In this document: one piece after another, positions 56,095 through 64,000 of the stretch
Numbering within the stretch: the stretch's first letter is position 1
Layout: each line of letters opens with the position of its first letter
NCBI GenBank assembly: GCA_014324045.1
Contig: JACOMY010000001.1
Location: forward strand, 171,143 to 235,142
Direction of reading: 5' to 3'
Source of the DNA: Rhodospirillales bacterium
GTDB lineage: Bacteria; Pseudomonadota; Alphaproteobacteria; Kiloniellales; JACOMY01
Length of the DNA stretch: 64,000 bases
Made by a program: the position numbers and the translations under genes
Notes under the pieces: model-generated
Database searches by the model: none
The model's input: the letters and a program-made list of their open reading frames with translations, nothing else
Told to the model about the DNA's origin: nothing

Positions 56095-57216
56095 GTGGAC
56101 TGGCTGCTCCCGATCTTAGAAATTCTAACTCCTTTCCTAGTTGTTCTCACTCTCTTGGTCTTTGTCCATGAGCTGGGACACTATTGGGTTGCGCGGCGCA
56201 ACGGCGTGAAGGTTCTGGTCTTCTCCATTGGCTTCGGGCCAGAGATCTTCGGGCGGACTGATCGGGCCGGCACGCGCTGGCGGGTAAGCGCGCTACCCCT
56301 AGGGGGCTACGTGAAGATGCTGGGCGATATGGATGCCACCAGCCGGCCCGACGACGAGAGCCTCGGTCATTTGGACGAAGAAGAACGCCAGCAGGCCTTT
56401 CCGGCAAAATCCATAGGCGCCCGCGCCGCGATTGTTGCCGCCGGGCCGGTCGCCAACTTTCTCTTTGCCTGGGTGCTTTTAGCCTTTCTATTCGTGGCCT
56501 TTGGCCGGCCCGTGACTCCGGCAGTGGTCGCCGACGTGGTGCCGGAGTCGGCCGCTGTTACTGCCGGATTGCAGACTGGGGATCGAATCCTCAAGGTGAA
56601 CGGTGCAGACATTTCTCGCTTCGAAGACATTCAGCGTGCCGTCCAACTGAATCTTGACCAGCCCCTTAATGTCCTGGTCCAACGGGACGGTCAAGACATC
56701 GCCTTGGTGGCTAGACCTCAGATGATCGTCGAGACCGATCCAAACGGCTGTGAGATCACGGTTGCGCGGTTGGGGATCGCGGCGACCAGCACTCAGGTGG
56801 AGCACTTGGGGCCCTTCGACAGCCTTTGGGTGGCGGCGGCGGAGACCTGGTCAATCGGCCGGGACACCTTGGAAGGCGTTTGGCAAATCATCGTCGGCAC
56901 TCGGACGACCGACGAGTTGGGCGGTCCTATTCGCATCGCGGAGGTGTCGGGTCAAGTCGCTCAGATTGGTATCGTATCGTTCATCTTTTTTATGGCCTTG
57001 CTGTCTGTGAACCTTGGGCTCATCAACCTCTTTCCCATTCCCATGTTGGACGGCGGACATCTCTTGTTCTATGCCTTTGAGGCACTCTGTGGGCGTCCGC
57101 TTGGGCCGCGCGCCCAAGACGTCGGTTTCAAGATTGGGTTGGGCCTCGTGCTGTCTCTCATGGTGTTCGTGACGGCGAACGACATCCTACGGATCAACGC
57201 ATGCGCTGGCGCTTAG
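56095..57216 (+). CDS. rseP: RIP site-2 zinc metalloprotease
   Basis: Intramembrane protease that cleaves anti-sigma factors and signal-peptide remnants. The 373 residues show the zinc motif HELGH (25-29) in the first membrane helix, a PDZ domain (about 130-210; GLQTGDRILKVNGADI), and the third zinc ligand in LFPIPMLDGGH near the C-terminus. Start GTG 56095. The end overlaps bamA by 16 bp. Confidence 0.95.
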   Translation: MDWLLPILEILTPFLVVLTLLVFVHELGHYWVARRNGVKVLVFSIGFGPEIFGRTDRAGTRWRVSALPLGGYVKMLGDMDATSRPDDESLGHLDEEERQQAFPAKSIGARAAIVAAGPVANFLFAWVLLAFLFVAFGRPVTPAVVADVVPESAAVTAGLQTGDRILKVNGADISRFEDIQRAVQLNLDQPLNVLVQRDGQDIALVARPQMIVETDPNGCEITVARLGIAATSTQVEHLGPFDSLWVAAAETWSIGRDTLEGVWQIIVGTRTTDELGGPIRIAEVSGQVAQIGIVSFIFFMALLSVNLGLINLFPIPMLDGGHLLFYAFEALCGRPLGPRAQDVGFKIGLGLVLSLMVFVTANDILRINACAGA

Positions 57217-59549
57217 GGAAGAGTTTGCCGGTGCGGGCGACCGCAGGGTCCTTCGCCGGGCGGGGCTTGCAGCGCTTGATCTTGATGCTCTTGCTGTCGG
57301 TAGCTGGTCTGGCCTCCGCTCCATTCTCGAACAGCGGAGCACAATCGCTGCTGTCGGCCGGCACCATCGGCGAGATCGCGATCGAAGGCGGGCAACGTAT
57401 CGACCCGGCCACTGTGCTTAACTATTTGGGTCTGCGTCCGGGCGATTCCTTCGACGCCCGCGATCTTGACGCCGCCTTGTCTCGGCTCTTCGCTACCGGC
57501 CTCTTCGTCAATGCCGTTTTCGAGCGGGAAGGGGACAAGCTGATCGTCCGCGTGGTCGAGAATCCACTGATCAACATTGTTGCTTTCGAAGGCAATGACC
57601 GCCTGGACAACGCCACCCTTCAGTCGGAGCTTCAGTCGAAGCCCCGCACCGTCTTTACCAGAAGTCGGGTGCAAAGCGATACGCAGCGCCTCCTCGAAAT
57701 CTATCGGCGCACCGGACGCTTCGGTGCAACCGTGGACCCGAAGATCATTCGCCTTGACCAGAACCGGGTGAACCTAGTGTTCGAGATCGACGAGGGAAAG
57801 GCTTCCGAGGTGGATTCGATCAACTTTATCGGCAACAAAGAGTTCTCGGATGGTCGCTTGCGCGAAGTCATTACGACGAGTGAGAGCGACCTCTTGGGGT
57901 TCTTTGCGACGAACGACTCCTACGATCCTGAGCGCCTGAACTTCGATAAGGAGCTGCTGCGTCGCTTCTATCTGTCAGAGGGCTACGCGGATTTCCAAGT
58001 TCTCTCAGTGGTTGCCGAGCTTGCGCGCAATAACAAAGACTTTATCATCACCTTCACGCTTGTCGAGGGCGAGCGCTATGCCTTCGGCATGATCGATGTC
58101 GTCTCCACAATCAACAATTTCGCGCCGAAAGAGATTGCGAACCAGATCACCTCGATTGAAGGTGAAACCTATGACGCGACCGAAGTCGAGGAAAGCGTAG
58201 AGGCCATCACCGATGCAGTGGGCAACTTGGGATTCGCTTTCGTTGAAGTGATCCCGCGGGTCGATAGGAACGACGAGACCCGCACAATCGGCATCACCTA
58301 TGACATCCAGCAGGGGCCCAAGGTCTTCGTCGAGCGCATTGAGATCAACGGCAACGTCCGGACCGTCGATGATGTCATTCGTCGCCAGTTCACCCTGGCC
58401 GAAGGCGATGCCTTCAACACGACCGAGCTGGCCCGTTCGCGCCGACGGATCCAGAACCTAGGTTTCTTCCGCACTGTGGACGCCACGCTTTCTCAAGGTT
58501 CCGTGCCCGACCGAACCGTGATAACCGCCAACGTGGAAGAACAATCGACCGGCAATCTTTCTTTCGGTGCCGGCTTTTCAACCGACTCCGGTCCAATCGG
58601 CAACATCGCAATTACCGAGCGCAACCTTCTGGGTCTGGCGCAGGATCTACGCCTGGACTTGGTGATCTCGGGCGACAGTTCGCAGATCGATCTTAGTTAC
58701 ACCGATCCCTATTTCCTCGATGAGGATCTTTCGGTCGGTTTTGACCTGTTCCGCACCACGAACGAGCAATCTTCCTCCGACTTCGATCAAAAAAACGCCG
58801 GTTTCGGACTGCGTGCCGGATGGGACTATGAGAACGACCTTCGTCACGTCGTACGCTATAGATTCGATCGGCAGGACATCGACGATGTCAGCAATGACGC
58901 GGCCGAAATCATTCAGGATGACGAGGGTGTGTTCTATACCTCTGCGGTCGGGTCAACCTTGACCCTCGACAAGAGAAATAGCCGATTCGATCCGACCGAC
59001 GGCTACGTTTTCGAGGTCGACAATTCCTACACGGGTCTGAGCGGAAGCTCCTACTATTTCGAGAACACAGTCGGAGGTGCTTACTATACGCCGATTTTCG
59101 ATATAAACGATCTAACCTTACGACTCTCGGCGCGGGCTGGGAACATCGCTTCAATCGAACCCACACGCGTGAGCGAACGTTTCTTTATCGGCGGCGCCGA
59201 TCTACGTGGATTCGAATCGGGCGGCGTAGGTCCACGCGACAAGGCTAGTGGCGATGCTTTGGGCGCGAAGAACTTCCTCACCGGATCGATCGCGCTGATC
59301 TTCCCGCTGGGATTGCCGCAGGATCTGAGCGTTCGCGGACGCGTATTCAACGACATAGGATCGGCTTGGGGTATCGACGGCGACAAGAACGGTGTCCAAG
59401 ACAGCGTGATTCCCCGCGCTTCGGCAGGCGTTGGCATTACTTGGGGTTCGCCTTTAGGTCCCCTGGTGGTGGATCTGGCCTATGCCTACGCCAAGCAGGA
59501 TTTCGATGTTCCGGAGGTGTTTCGCTTCAGTTTCGGCACGCGTTTCTGA
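57201..59549 (+). CDS. bamA: outer membrane protein assembly factor BamA
   Basis: Central beta-barrel of the BAM complex that inserts outer-membrane proteins. The 782 residues comprise a signal region (LILMLLLSVAGLASAPFSN), five POTRA domains (about 50-440) and a 16-strand barrel ending in phenylalanine (SFGTRF), with the conserved loop motif FFIGGADLRGF. The extended charged leader before the hydrophobic core (about 27 residues) is longer than usual. The stop overlaps the skp start (TGATG). Confidence 0.96.
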   Translation: MRWRLGKSLPVRATAGSFAGRGLQRLILMLLLSVAGLASAPFSNSGAQSLLSAGTIGEIAIEGGQRIDPATVLNYLGLRPGDSFDARDLDAALSRLFATGLFVNAVFEREGDKLIVRVVENPLINIVAFEGNDRLDNATLQSELQSKPRTVFTRSRVQSDTQRLLEIYRRTGRFGATVDPKIIRLDQNRVNLVFEIDEGKASEVDSINFIGNKEFSDGRLREVITTSESDLLGFFATNDSYDPERLNFDKELLRRFYLSEGYADFQVLSVVAELARNNKDFIITFTLVEGERYAFGMIDVVSTINNFAPKEIANQITSIEGETYDATEVEESVEAITDAVGNLGFAFVEVIPRVDRNDETRTIGITYDIQQGPKVFVERIEINGNVRTVDDVIRRQFTLAEGDAFNTTELARSRRRIQNLGFFRTVDATLSQGSVPDRTVITANVEEQSTGNLSFGAGFSTDSGPIGNIAITERNLLGLAQDLRLDLVISGDSSQIDLSYTDPYFLDEDLSVGFDLFRTTNEQSSSDFDQKNAGFGLRAGWDYENDLRHVVRYRFDRQDIDDVSNDAAEIIQDDEGVFYTSAVGSTLTLDKRNSRFDPTDGYVFEVDNSYTGLSGSSYYFENTVGGAYYTPIFDINDLTLRLSARAGNIASIEPTRVSERFFIGGADLRGFESGGVGPRDKASGDALGAKNFLTGSIALIFPLGLPQDLSVRGRVFNDIGSAWGIDGDKNGVQDSVIPRASAGVGITWGSPLGPLVVDLAYAYAKQDFDVPEVFRFSFGTRF

Positions 59550-60211
59550 TGCGCGGAGGGCGCGAGCGACTGGGGCTTTGCTTCCTGTCGATCTGGCTGA
59601 TTTTTCTGTCGCCTTCGACGGCAAGCGGGCAAGAGATATCGGGGCCGCCGTCCGACGGCTCACCGACCGGTGGCGTCGTGATCAATCTTCCTCCCAATCC
59701 CGGATTGCCGGTAAATGGCGGTATCATCGTTGTGGATGTCCAGCGAATCCTGGAAGCCTCATTGGCGGTCCGTGCTGTCCAAGCGCAGCTGACAGAAGCA
59801 CGGCAGGCTTTCCAGCAAGAAACCCGAGCGCGCGAAGCTGCACTGCGTGAGCGCGACCGTCAACTGGCCGCCGAACGTGGCCGCCTGGAGGAAAGTGTTT
59901 TCCAGCGAGAGCGCGACCGCTTGGCCACCGATCTAGCGAGTTTGCAAGAAGATATCCGAGTCTGGTTCAGGGCTCATGATCGAACCATGAACCAGACAAT
60001 GCATCAGGCGCAACAGGCGTTGCTGCACATTGTCAGTGATCTTGCCCGACAGCGGGGTGCCGCAGTGGTCATCTCCAAGTCGTCGGTAGTCTTGGTGCAG
60101 CCCGGACTCGACGTAACGGACGCCGCCTTGCAGCGCTTGGATCAGCAGTTGCCGAACTTGCCCGCACCGCAGTTGCCCACGGTACTCGCGCCTAGTAAAA
60201 ACCTGCGTTAG
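59549..60211 (+). CDS. skp: OmpH/Skp family periplasmic chaperone
   Basis: Holds unfolded outer-membrane proteins in the periplasm for BamA. It has a signal peptide (LGLCFLSIWLIFLSPSTASG, about 8-27), a Pro/Gly-rich stretch of about 30 residues, the conserved IIVVDVQRILEAS strand, and a long charged helical hairpin (about 80-165). The 220-residue length and linker are typical for alphaproteobacteria. Usually followed by lpxD; here followed by a gap. Confidence 0.88.
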   Translation: MRGGRERLGLCFLSIWLIFLSPSTASGQEISGPPSDGSPTGGVVINLPPNPGLPVNGGIIVVDVQRILEASLAVRAVQAQLTEARQAFQQETRAREAALRERDRQLAAERGRLEESVFQRERDRLATDLASLQEDIRVWFRAHDRTMNQTMHQAQQALLHIVSDLARQRGAAVVISKSSVVLVQPGLDVTDAALQRLDQQLPNLPAPQLPTVLAPSKNLR

Positions 60212-60587
60212 GGAGGCGCTCCACTCAGCTGTATGGGAGGGTGCAGGCCCCAGATTGTACGGTCGACAAATCCCGGCCGCTTCGCCATAACAAGGGAGCT
60301 TGGGGCTGGACTGAAACAGCGAATAGGTAGCGGGGCTGCCGTGGACCGGAACGTATGATTTTCCATGAGGTTCGACCTCTTACCGTACTTGGGACGTAGT
60401 ATGAAGGTAAGCATGCAATGCTCAGAGTTGGGACGGGTGCCGCATGAATGTGTTGACCGACATTCCCGCCGAGAGGACGCCCGGAACAGACGCGGCACGT
60501 TGAATGGAAGACCGCGATCAGATCTGCCGGGAAACATATCTGGACGCATCGCGGGCAGGAGCAGATAGAGGGAATCAGTCTATAACG
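60212..60587. other. skp-fabZ gap where lpxD usually lies
   Basis: 376 bp with no recognisable protein in any frame and no hexapeptide-repeat remnant. It may hold a promoter for fabZ-lpxB. No strong -35/-10 pair or terminator stood out. Confidence 0.5.
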
Positions 60588-61061
60588 ATGAGTGAACAAA
60601 GTGCTGAGGTCTCACAGGTCAGAGATCTGAACATTCACGACATCATGGAGAGGATTCCGCATCGCTATCCTTTCCTGATGATAGAGCGCGTGACGAACAT
60701 CGTGCTGGGGGAAAGCGCTGTCGGAATCAAGAACGTCAGCGTGAACGAATCATACTTCCAAGGCCACTTTCCCGGCCAGCCGGTCATGCCGGGCGTCTTG
60801 ATCGTCGAGGCCATGGCGCAGACGGCGGCCGTGTTGGTGATGGAGAGCATCGGTGCTGAAGAGCATGGCAAGATCGTCTATTTCATGACCATCGAAGGTG
60901 CGCGCTTCCGTCGACCGGTTCAACCCGGGGATCGCTTGAATATTCACGTCCAGAAAAAGCACCACCGTGGTCAGGTTTGGAAGTTCAGCGGCGAAGCATG
61001 CGTAGACGGCAAGGTGGCGGCTCAGGCCTCCTACTCTGCGATGATCGTCGACAGGGCATGA
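60588..61061 (+). CDS. fabZ: 3-hydroxyacyl-ACP dehydratase
   Basis: Dehydrates 3-hydroxyacyl-ACP in fatty acid elongation and competes with lipid A synthesis for the C14 hydroxyacyl-ACP. The 157-residue hot-dog protein has [13 protein letters not shown], and the catalytic pair H60 in [13 protein letters not shown] and E74 in [11 protein letters not shown] 60588 lies after AGAGGGAATC. Overlaps lpxA by 4 bp. Confidence 0.96.
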   Translation: MSEQSAEVSQVRDLNIHDIMERIPHRYPFLMIERVTNIVLGESAVGIKNVSVNESYFQGHFPGQPVMPGVLIVEAMAQTAAVLVMESIGAEEHGKIVYFMTIEGARFRRPVQPGDRLNIHVQKKHHRGQVWKFSGEACVDGKVAAQASYSAMIVDRA

Positions 61062-61861
61062 GCCATATTCACCCAAGCGCGGTCGTCGATCCGGCCGCGC
61101 AGATTGCCGACGGCTGCACCATCGGGCCCTTCTGTGTCGTCGGCCCCGATGCGGTGCTGGGAGCGGGTTGCATTCTCCACTCTCATGTTGCGGTCGCCGG
61201 GCGCACCACGCTGGGCGAAACCTGCCAAGTCTATCCTTTCGCCAGCTTGGGACACGCACCGCAAGATCTGAAGTACGCCGACGAGCCTTCACGCTTGGAG
61301 ATCGGCAAGGGCTGCGTGATCCGCGAGCACGTGACCCTCAATCCCGGCACCGAGGGCGGCGGCATGCTGACCAAGGTCGGCGAGGGCTGCCTCTTGATGG
61401 TCGGTGCCCATGTTGCACACGACTGCATCCTCGGCAATCGGGTGATCCTGGCGAACAACGCGACCTTGGCCGGCCACGTCACCATTGGTGATGGGGCCGT
61501 TCTAGGCGGTCTCTGTGCCGTACAGCAGTTCGTGCGGATCGGCTGCAACGCCATGATCGGCGGCATGGCCGGTATACGCCAAGACGTGGTCCCCTTTGCT
61601 CTGGTGTCCGGTCGGCCAGGTTATCTGGTCGGGCTCAATATGGTTGGCTTGCGCCGCGCTTCGACCGATCGTGGAGAGATCGAGGCGTTGCGCAAGCTCT
61701 TCGACTTCGTGTTTGACCGTCAGGCCGGCACGCTTTCCGAACGCTTAGGCGAGGCCGAGGAGCCGGCTGACAACGGCGTCCTTGTCGCCAATTTCCTCGA
61801 GTTCCTGCGCGGCGACGCGGCCCACGGCTTCCTCCAACCCTCGGAGCGCGATGGTCACTAA
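61058..61861 (+). CDS. lpxA: UDP-N-acetylglucosamine acyltransferase
   Basis: First step of lipid A synthesis: transfers a 3-hydroxyacyl chain to UDP-GlcNAc. The 267 residues form a left-handed beta helix of hexapeptide repeats from residue 4 (IHPSAVVDPAAQIADG), with the catalytic histidine in GAHVAHDC (H121) and LNPGTEGGGMLTKVGEG before it. A C-terminal helical domain follows. Start overlaps the fabZ stop (ATGA). Confidence 0.96.
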   Translation: MSHIHPSAVVDPAAQIADGCTIGPFCVVGPDAVLGAGCILHSHVAVAGRTTLGETCQVYPFASLGHAPQDLKYADEPSRLEIGKGCVIREHVTLNPGTEGGGMLTKVGEGCLLMVGAHVAHDCILGNRVILANNATLAGHVTIGDGAVLGGLCAVQQFVRIGCNAMIGGMAGIRQDVVPFALVSGRPGYLVGLNMVGLRRASTDRGEIEALRKLFDFVFDRQAGTLSERLGEAEEPADNGVLVANFLEFLRGDAAHGFLQPSERDGH

Positions 61862-62684
61862 GCTCGGCATCATAGCCGGATCGGGGGGCTTGCCGCGGGA
61901 GCTGATTCAGGCTGCGGAGAAAAAAGGCTGGGGCTGCTTCGTGGTAGGCTTCCACGGGCAGACCGATCCGGAAACGCTGTCGGCCGCACCCTCCATGCAG
62001 ACTAATCTCGGTGCTGCGGGGAAGATTATCGAGCGATTGCGGGCCGAAGGCGTCAGCGATTTGGTTATGGCCGGCGCAATCAAGCGCCCCAGCTTCTTGC
62101 AGATCAAGCCAGATTGGGTGACGGCCAAGTTTATTGCTCAGGCCGGGCTTCGGGCTCTTGGCGACGATGGCATGCTACGCGCCATCATTCGTGCCATAGA
62201 AGAAAGCGGCTTCCGCTGCCTTTCCGTTCCGGAAATCCTCGGAGATTTGGTCATCGGTGCTGGCCTCATGGGGCAGCATGCGCCCGACGAGACGGCACAG
62301 GCCGATATCGAGCGCGGTCTTCAGGTTGCCCGCGTTTTGGGTGCAGCCGATGTCGGCCAAGCGGTCGTGGTCCAGCAGGGTTTGGTTTTGGGGGTAGAGG
62401 CGATCGAGGGCACCGATTTGCTCCTGGCCCGCTGCAAAGATCTGGCGCGGCCGGTCGCTGGCGGGGTCTTGGTCAAGATTGCCAAGCCGAAGCAGGAGCG
62501 GCGGGCCGACCTGCCGGCCATCGGTCCGCGCACGGTGGAAAACTCTGCAGCCGCAGGTCTGCGGGGGATCGCAGTAGAGGCCGGTTCCGCTCTTCTGATC
62601 GATCGCAACAAGACGGTCTCCTTAGCCGATCGCAAGGGGCTTTTCCTTCTGGGCATTGCGGCCGACGCGGCAAGCCGTGACTGA
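61851..62684 (+). CDS. lpxI: UDP-2,3-diacylglucosamine pyrophosphatase LpxI
   Basis: Cleaves UDP-2,3-diacylglucosamine to lipid X in lipid A synthesis; the alphaproteobacterial replacement for LpxH. The 277 residues match the DUF1009/LpxI family: LGIIAGSGGLPRELIQAA at the start, VMAGAIKRPSFLQIKPD, and the C-terminal domain with IGPRTVENSAAAGLRGIAVE. It overlaps lpxA by 11 bp and lpxB by 8 bp. Confidence 0.94.
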   Translation: MVTKLGIIAGSGGLPRELIQAAEKKGWGCFVVGFHGQTDPETLSAAPSMQTNLGAAGKIIERLRAEGVSDLVMAGAIKRPSFLQIKPDWVTAKFIAQAGLRALGDDGMLRAIIRAIEESGFRCLSVPEILGDLVIGAGLMGQHAPDETAQADIERGLQVARVLGAADVGQAVVVQQGLVLGVEAIEGTDLLLARCKDLARPVAGGVLVKIAKPKQERRADLPAIGPRTVENSAAAGLRGIAVEAGSALLIDRNKTVSLADRKGLFLLGIAADAASRD

Positions 62685-63846
62685 GAACGGCAACGGTCCT
62701 CTAATCTTCCTGATAGCTGGAGAGCCTTCGGGCGACTTCCTCGGCGCGCGCCTGATGGAAGCCTTGAAGCGGGAGACGGACGGTGCAATCCGTTTCACTG
62801 GCGTCGGCGGCTCCTACATGGAAGCACAGGGCCTCAACAGCCTCTTCGACATCCGCGAGATAGCGGTCATGGGCTGGGTGGAGGTGATTGCCCACATCCC
62901 TACCGTGCTGCGCCGGATCAAGGACACCGAGGCAGCTGCCCGTGCGACCAAGCCCGATCTTTTCCTGTCGATCGATTCGCCCTCCTTTTCGCTGGAGGTG
63001 AGCAAGCGGCTGAGAGGGGAGGGCTATCCCCTCGTGCACTACGTGGCCCCCTCGGTTTGGGCTTGGAAGGCCGGCCGTGCGAGGAAGATTGCGGCTTTCC
63101 TGGATCACCTGCTCTGTCTGCTTCCTTTCGAGCCGCCCTATTTCGAGGTGCATGGTCTGGACACGACCTTCATCGGGCATCCGGCCGTCGAACGAGCCGG
63201 CGCCGCCGCTGGCGGCGACGGTTTGCGCCAACGCTTAGGGCTTGGTCTTGACAGCTTGCTTCTCTCTGTATTGCCGGGCAGCCGGCGCGGCGAGGTGCAG
63301 CGGCATGCGGCTATCTTCGGCGAGGCGTTGGGCCTCTTGGCGAAGACCTGGCCGGAGTTGACAGCGCTTGTCCCCACAGTCGCCAATGTCGCCGAACAAG
63401 TGGGGGAGGCGATTGCGCGTTGGCCGGTCCCGGCCAAGCTGCTAACCCAACAGGACGACAAGTACGCGGCCTTCGCCGCCTCGCGGGCGGCCTTGGCGGC
63501 CTCCGGGACGGTTGGGATCGAACTGGCGGTGGCCGGCTTACCGGCGGTGATGGCCTACCGGCTGAACCTCATGAGCGCCGCCTTCGTGCCGCTGGTGGTC
63601 AACCTGCGATATGCCTCGATCGCAAGCTTGGTGTTGGATCGCTCGGTGCAGCCGGAATGCCTTCAATTCAACTGCAATCCCAAGAAGTTAGCATCTACTC
63701 TAAAACCTCTTATTGAAGAAAGAGAGGAGCGGCAAAGGGTGATCCGGGACGGTTTCAAAGCCGCCGAGATGCTGGGGATGGGAGGAGACCCGCCGAGCAA
63801 ACGAGCGGCGAACGTCTTGCTCTCGCTTTTGCAGAAGGGGTCATGA
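62677..63846 (+). CDS. lpxB: lipid-A-disaccharide synthase
   Basis: Joins lipid X and UDP-diacylglucosamine to form the lipid A disaccharide at the inner membrane. The 389-residue GT-B/GT19 protein has LIAGEPSGDFLGARLM at the N-terminus, SIDSPSFSLEVSK, HYVAPSVWAWKAGRA, FIGHPAVE, VLPGSRRGEVQRH and ASGTVGIELAVAGLPAVMAY. GTG 62677 overlaps the lpxI stop. Last gene of the envelope cluster; no T-tailed terminator is seen behind it. Confidence 0.96.
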   Translation: MTENGNGPLIFLIAGEPSGDFLGARLMEALKRETDGAIRFTGVGGSYMEAQGLNSLFDIREIAVMGWVEVIAHIPTVLRRIKDTEAAARATKPDLFLSIDSPSFSLEVSKRLRGEGYPLVHYVAPSVWAWKAGRARKIAAFLDHLLCLLPFEPPYFEVHGLDTTFIGHPAVERAGAAAGGDGLRQRLGLGLDSLLLSVLPGSRRGEVQRHAAIFGEALGLLAKTWPELTALVPTVANVAEQVGEAIARWPVPAKLLTQQDDKYAAFAASRAALAASGTVGIELAVAGLPAVMAYRLNLMSAAFVPLVVNLRYASIASLVLDRSVQPECLQFNCNPKKLASTLKPLIEEREERQRVIRDGFKAAEMLGMGGDPPSKRAANVLLSLLQKGS

Positions 63847-63932
63847 CAGAGGATGTGTGAAGGATCTGTTTGGACAAAGCACATCCATGCCACGCAGCCC
63901 GTGCGGCCCTATTTTACCAGGAAGAAGCGGGA

Positions 63933-64000
63933 ATGAACGCCGTCGAGATCGAAGAAGCGATTTCCAGGCTTGCCGCGCAACCCTTCGACGGCGCCAGCTT
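63933..64000 (+). CDS. MmeI-like restriction/DNA-methylation enzyme, first codons only
   Basis: ATG 63933 follows AGGAAGAAGCGGGA and opens a frame that runs off the window, reading MNAVEIEEAISRLAAQPFDG. From memory, this matches the N-terminus of large class I SAM-dependent DNA methyltransferases of the MmeI type, which combine restriction and modification in one chain. Only 22 codons are visible, so no catalytic motif can be checked. The gene lies 86 bp after lpxB, on the same strand, where a core locus ends. Confidence 0.5.
   Translation, partial: MNAVEIEEAISRLAAQPFDGAS

Noticed and set aside
1..64000. CRISPR array, tRNA or rRNA genes
   Set aside because: No regularly spaced repeats and no cloverleaf or rRNA-like stretches were found in the intergenic regions I read.

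Overview
The window looks like chromosome from an alphaproteobacterium, probably of the Rhodospirillales/Kiloniellales type. Three things point there: the unbroken nuoA-N operon followed by birA-coaX-rnj-mce-DUF1467 and then proS-lolC-lolD-dnaE; the rpsB-tsf-pyrH-frr-uppS-cdsA-dxr-rseP-bamA-skp-fabZ-lpxA-lpxI-lpxB run; and family details such as a zinc-free HemB, a NuoE with a helix-hairpin-helix tail, LpxI instead of LpxH, and a short ProRS. Codon third positions are G/C-rich throughout. The placement is an inference from gene order and protein families; no search was run.

Layout. 1-7.2 kb (mostly minus strand): the 5' end of a choline-sulfatase gene, a beta-hydroxyacid dehydrogenase, an enolase-superfamily sugar-acid enzyme, the decayed remains of a tlyA-rlmD rRNA methyltransferase pair, a MATE exporter, an EF-hand gene with two in-frame stops, hemB and lipB. 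7.4-9.7 kb: maeB. 9.7-12.3 kb: a poorly conserved patch with a 22-bp-period tandem repeat, an exported hypothetical protein, a frame-disrupted gene, a SAM methyltransferase and a small membrane-protein gene split by an amber codon. 12.4-27.3 kb: a good sigma70-type promoter and all 14 nuo genes (respiratory complex I), followed without a gap by birA, coaX (which appears to start at CTG), rnj, mce and a DUF1467 gene.

31.3-38.6 kb interrupts the usual DUF1467-to-proS synteny with accessory genes: tag, an RNase T2 gene with three clustered amber codons, a strong terminator, an iclR-dctM-dctQ-dctP TRAP transporter locus (DctM apparently starting at ATA) and a GMC oxidoreductase. proS, lolC and lolD follow, then a second insertion (LysR regulator, Rieske oxygenase, ferredoxin-NADP reductase) before dnaE.

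49.7-63.8 kb is the translation/isoprenoid/envelope cluster. Between skp and fabZ, where lpxD usually sits, there are 376 bp with no recognisable gene. The window ends in the first codons of what looks like an MmeI-type restriction-methylation enzyme. I found no CRISPR array, rRNA, tRNA or intact insertion sequence. The most notable theme is a set of genes that are intact in frame but carry nonsense codons or non-standard starts, next to truncated remnants, in an otherwise conserved chromosome.
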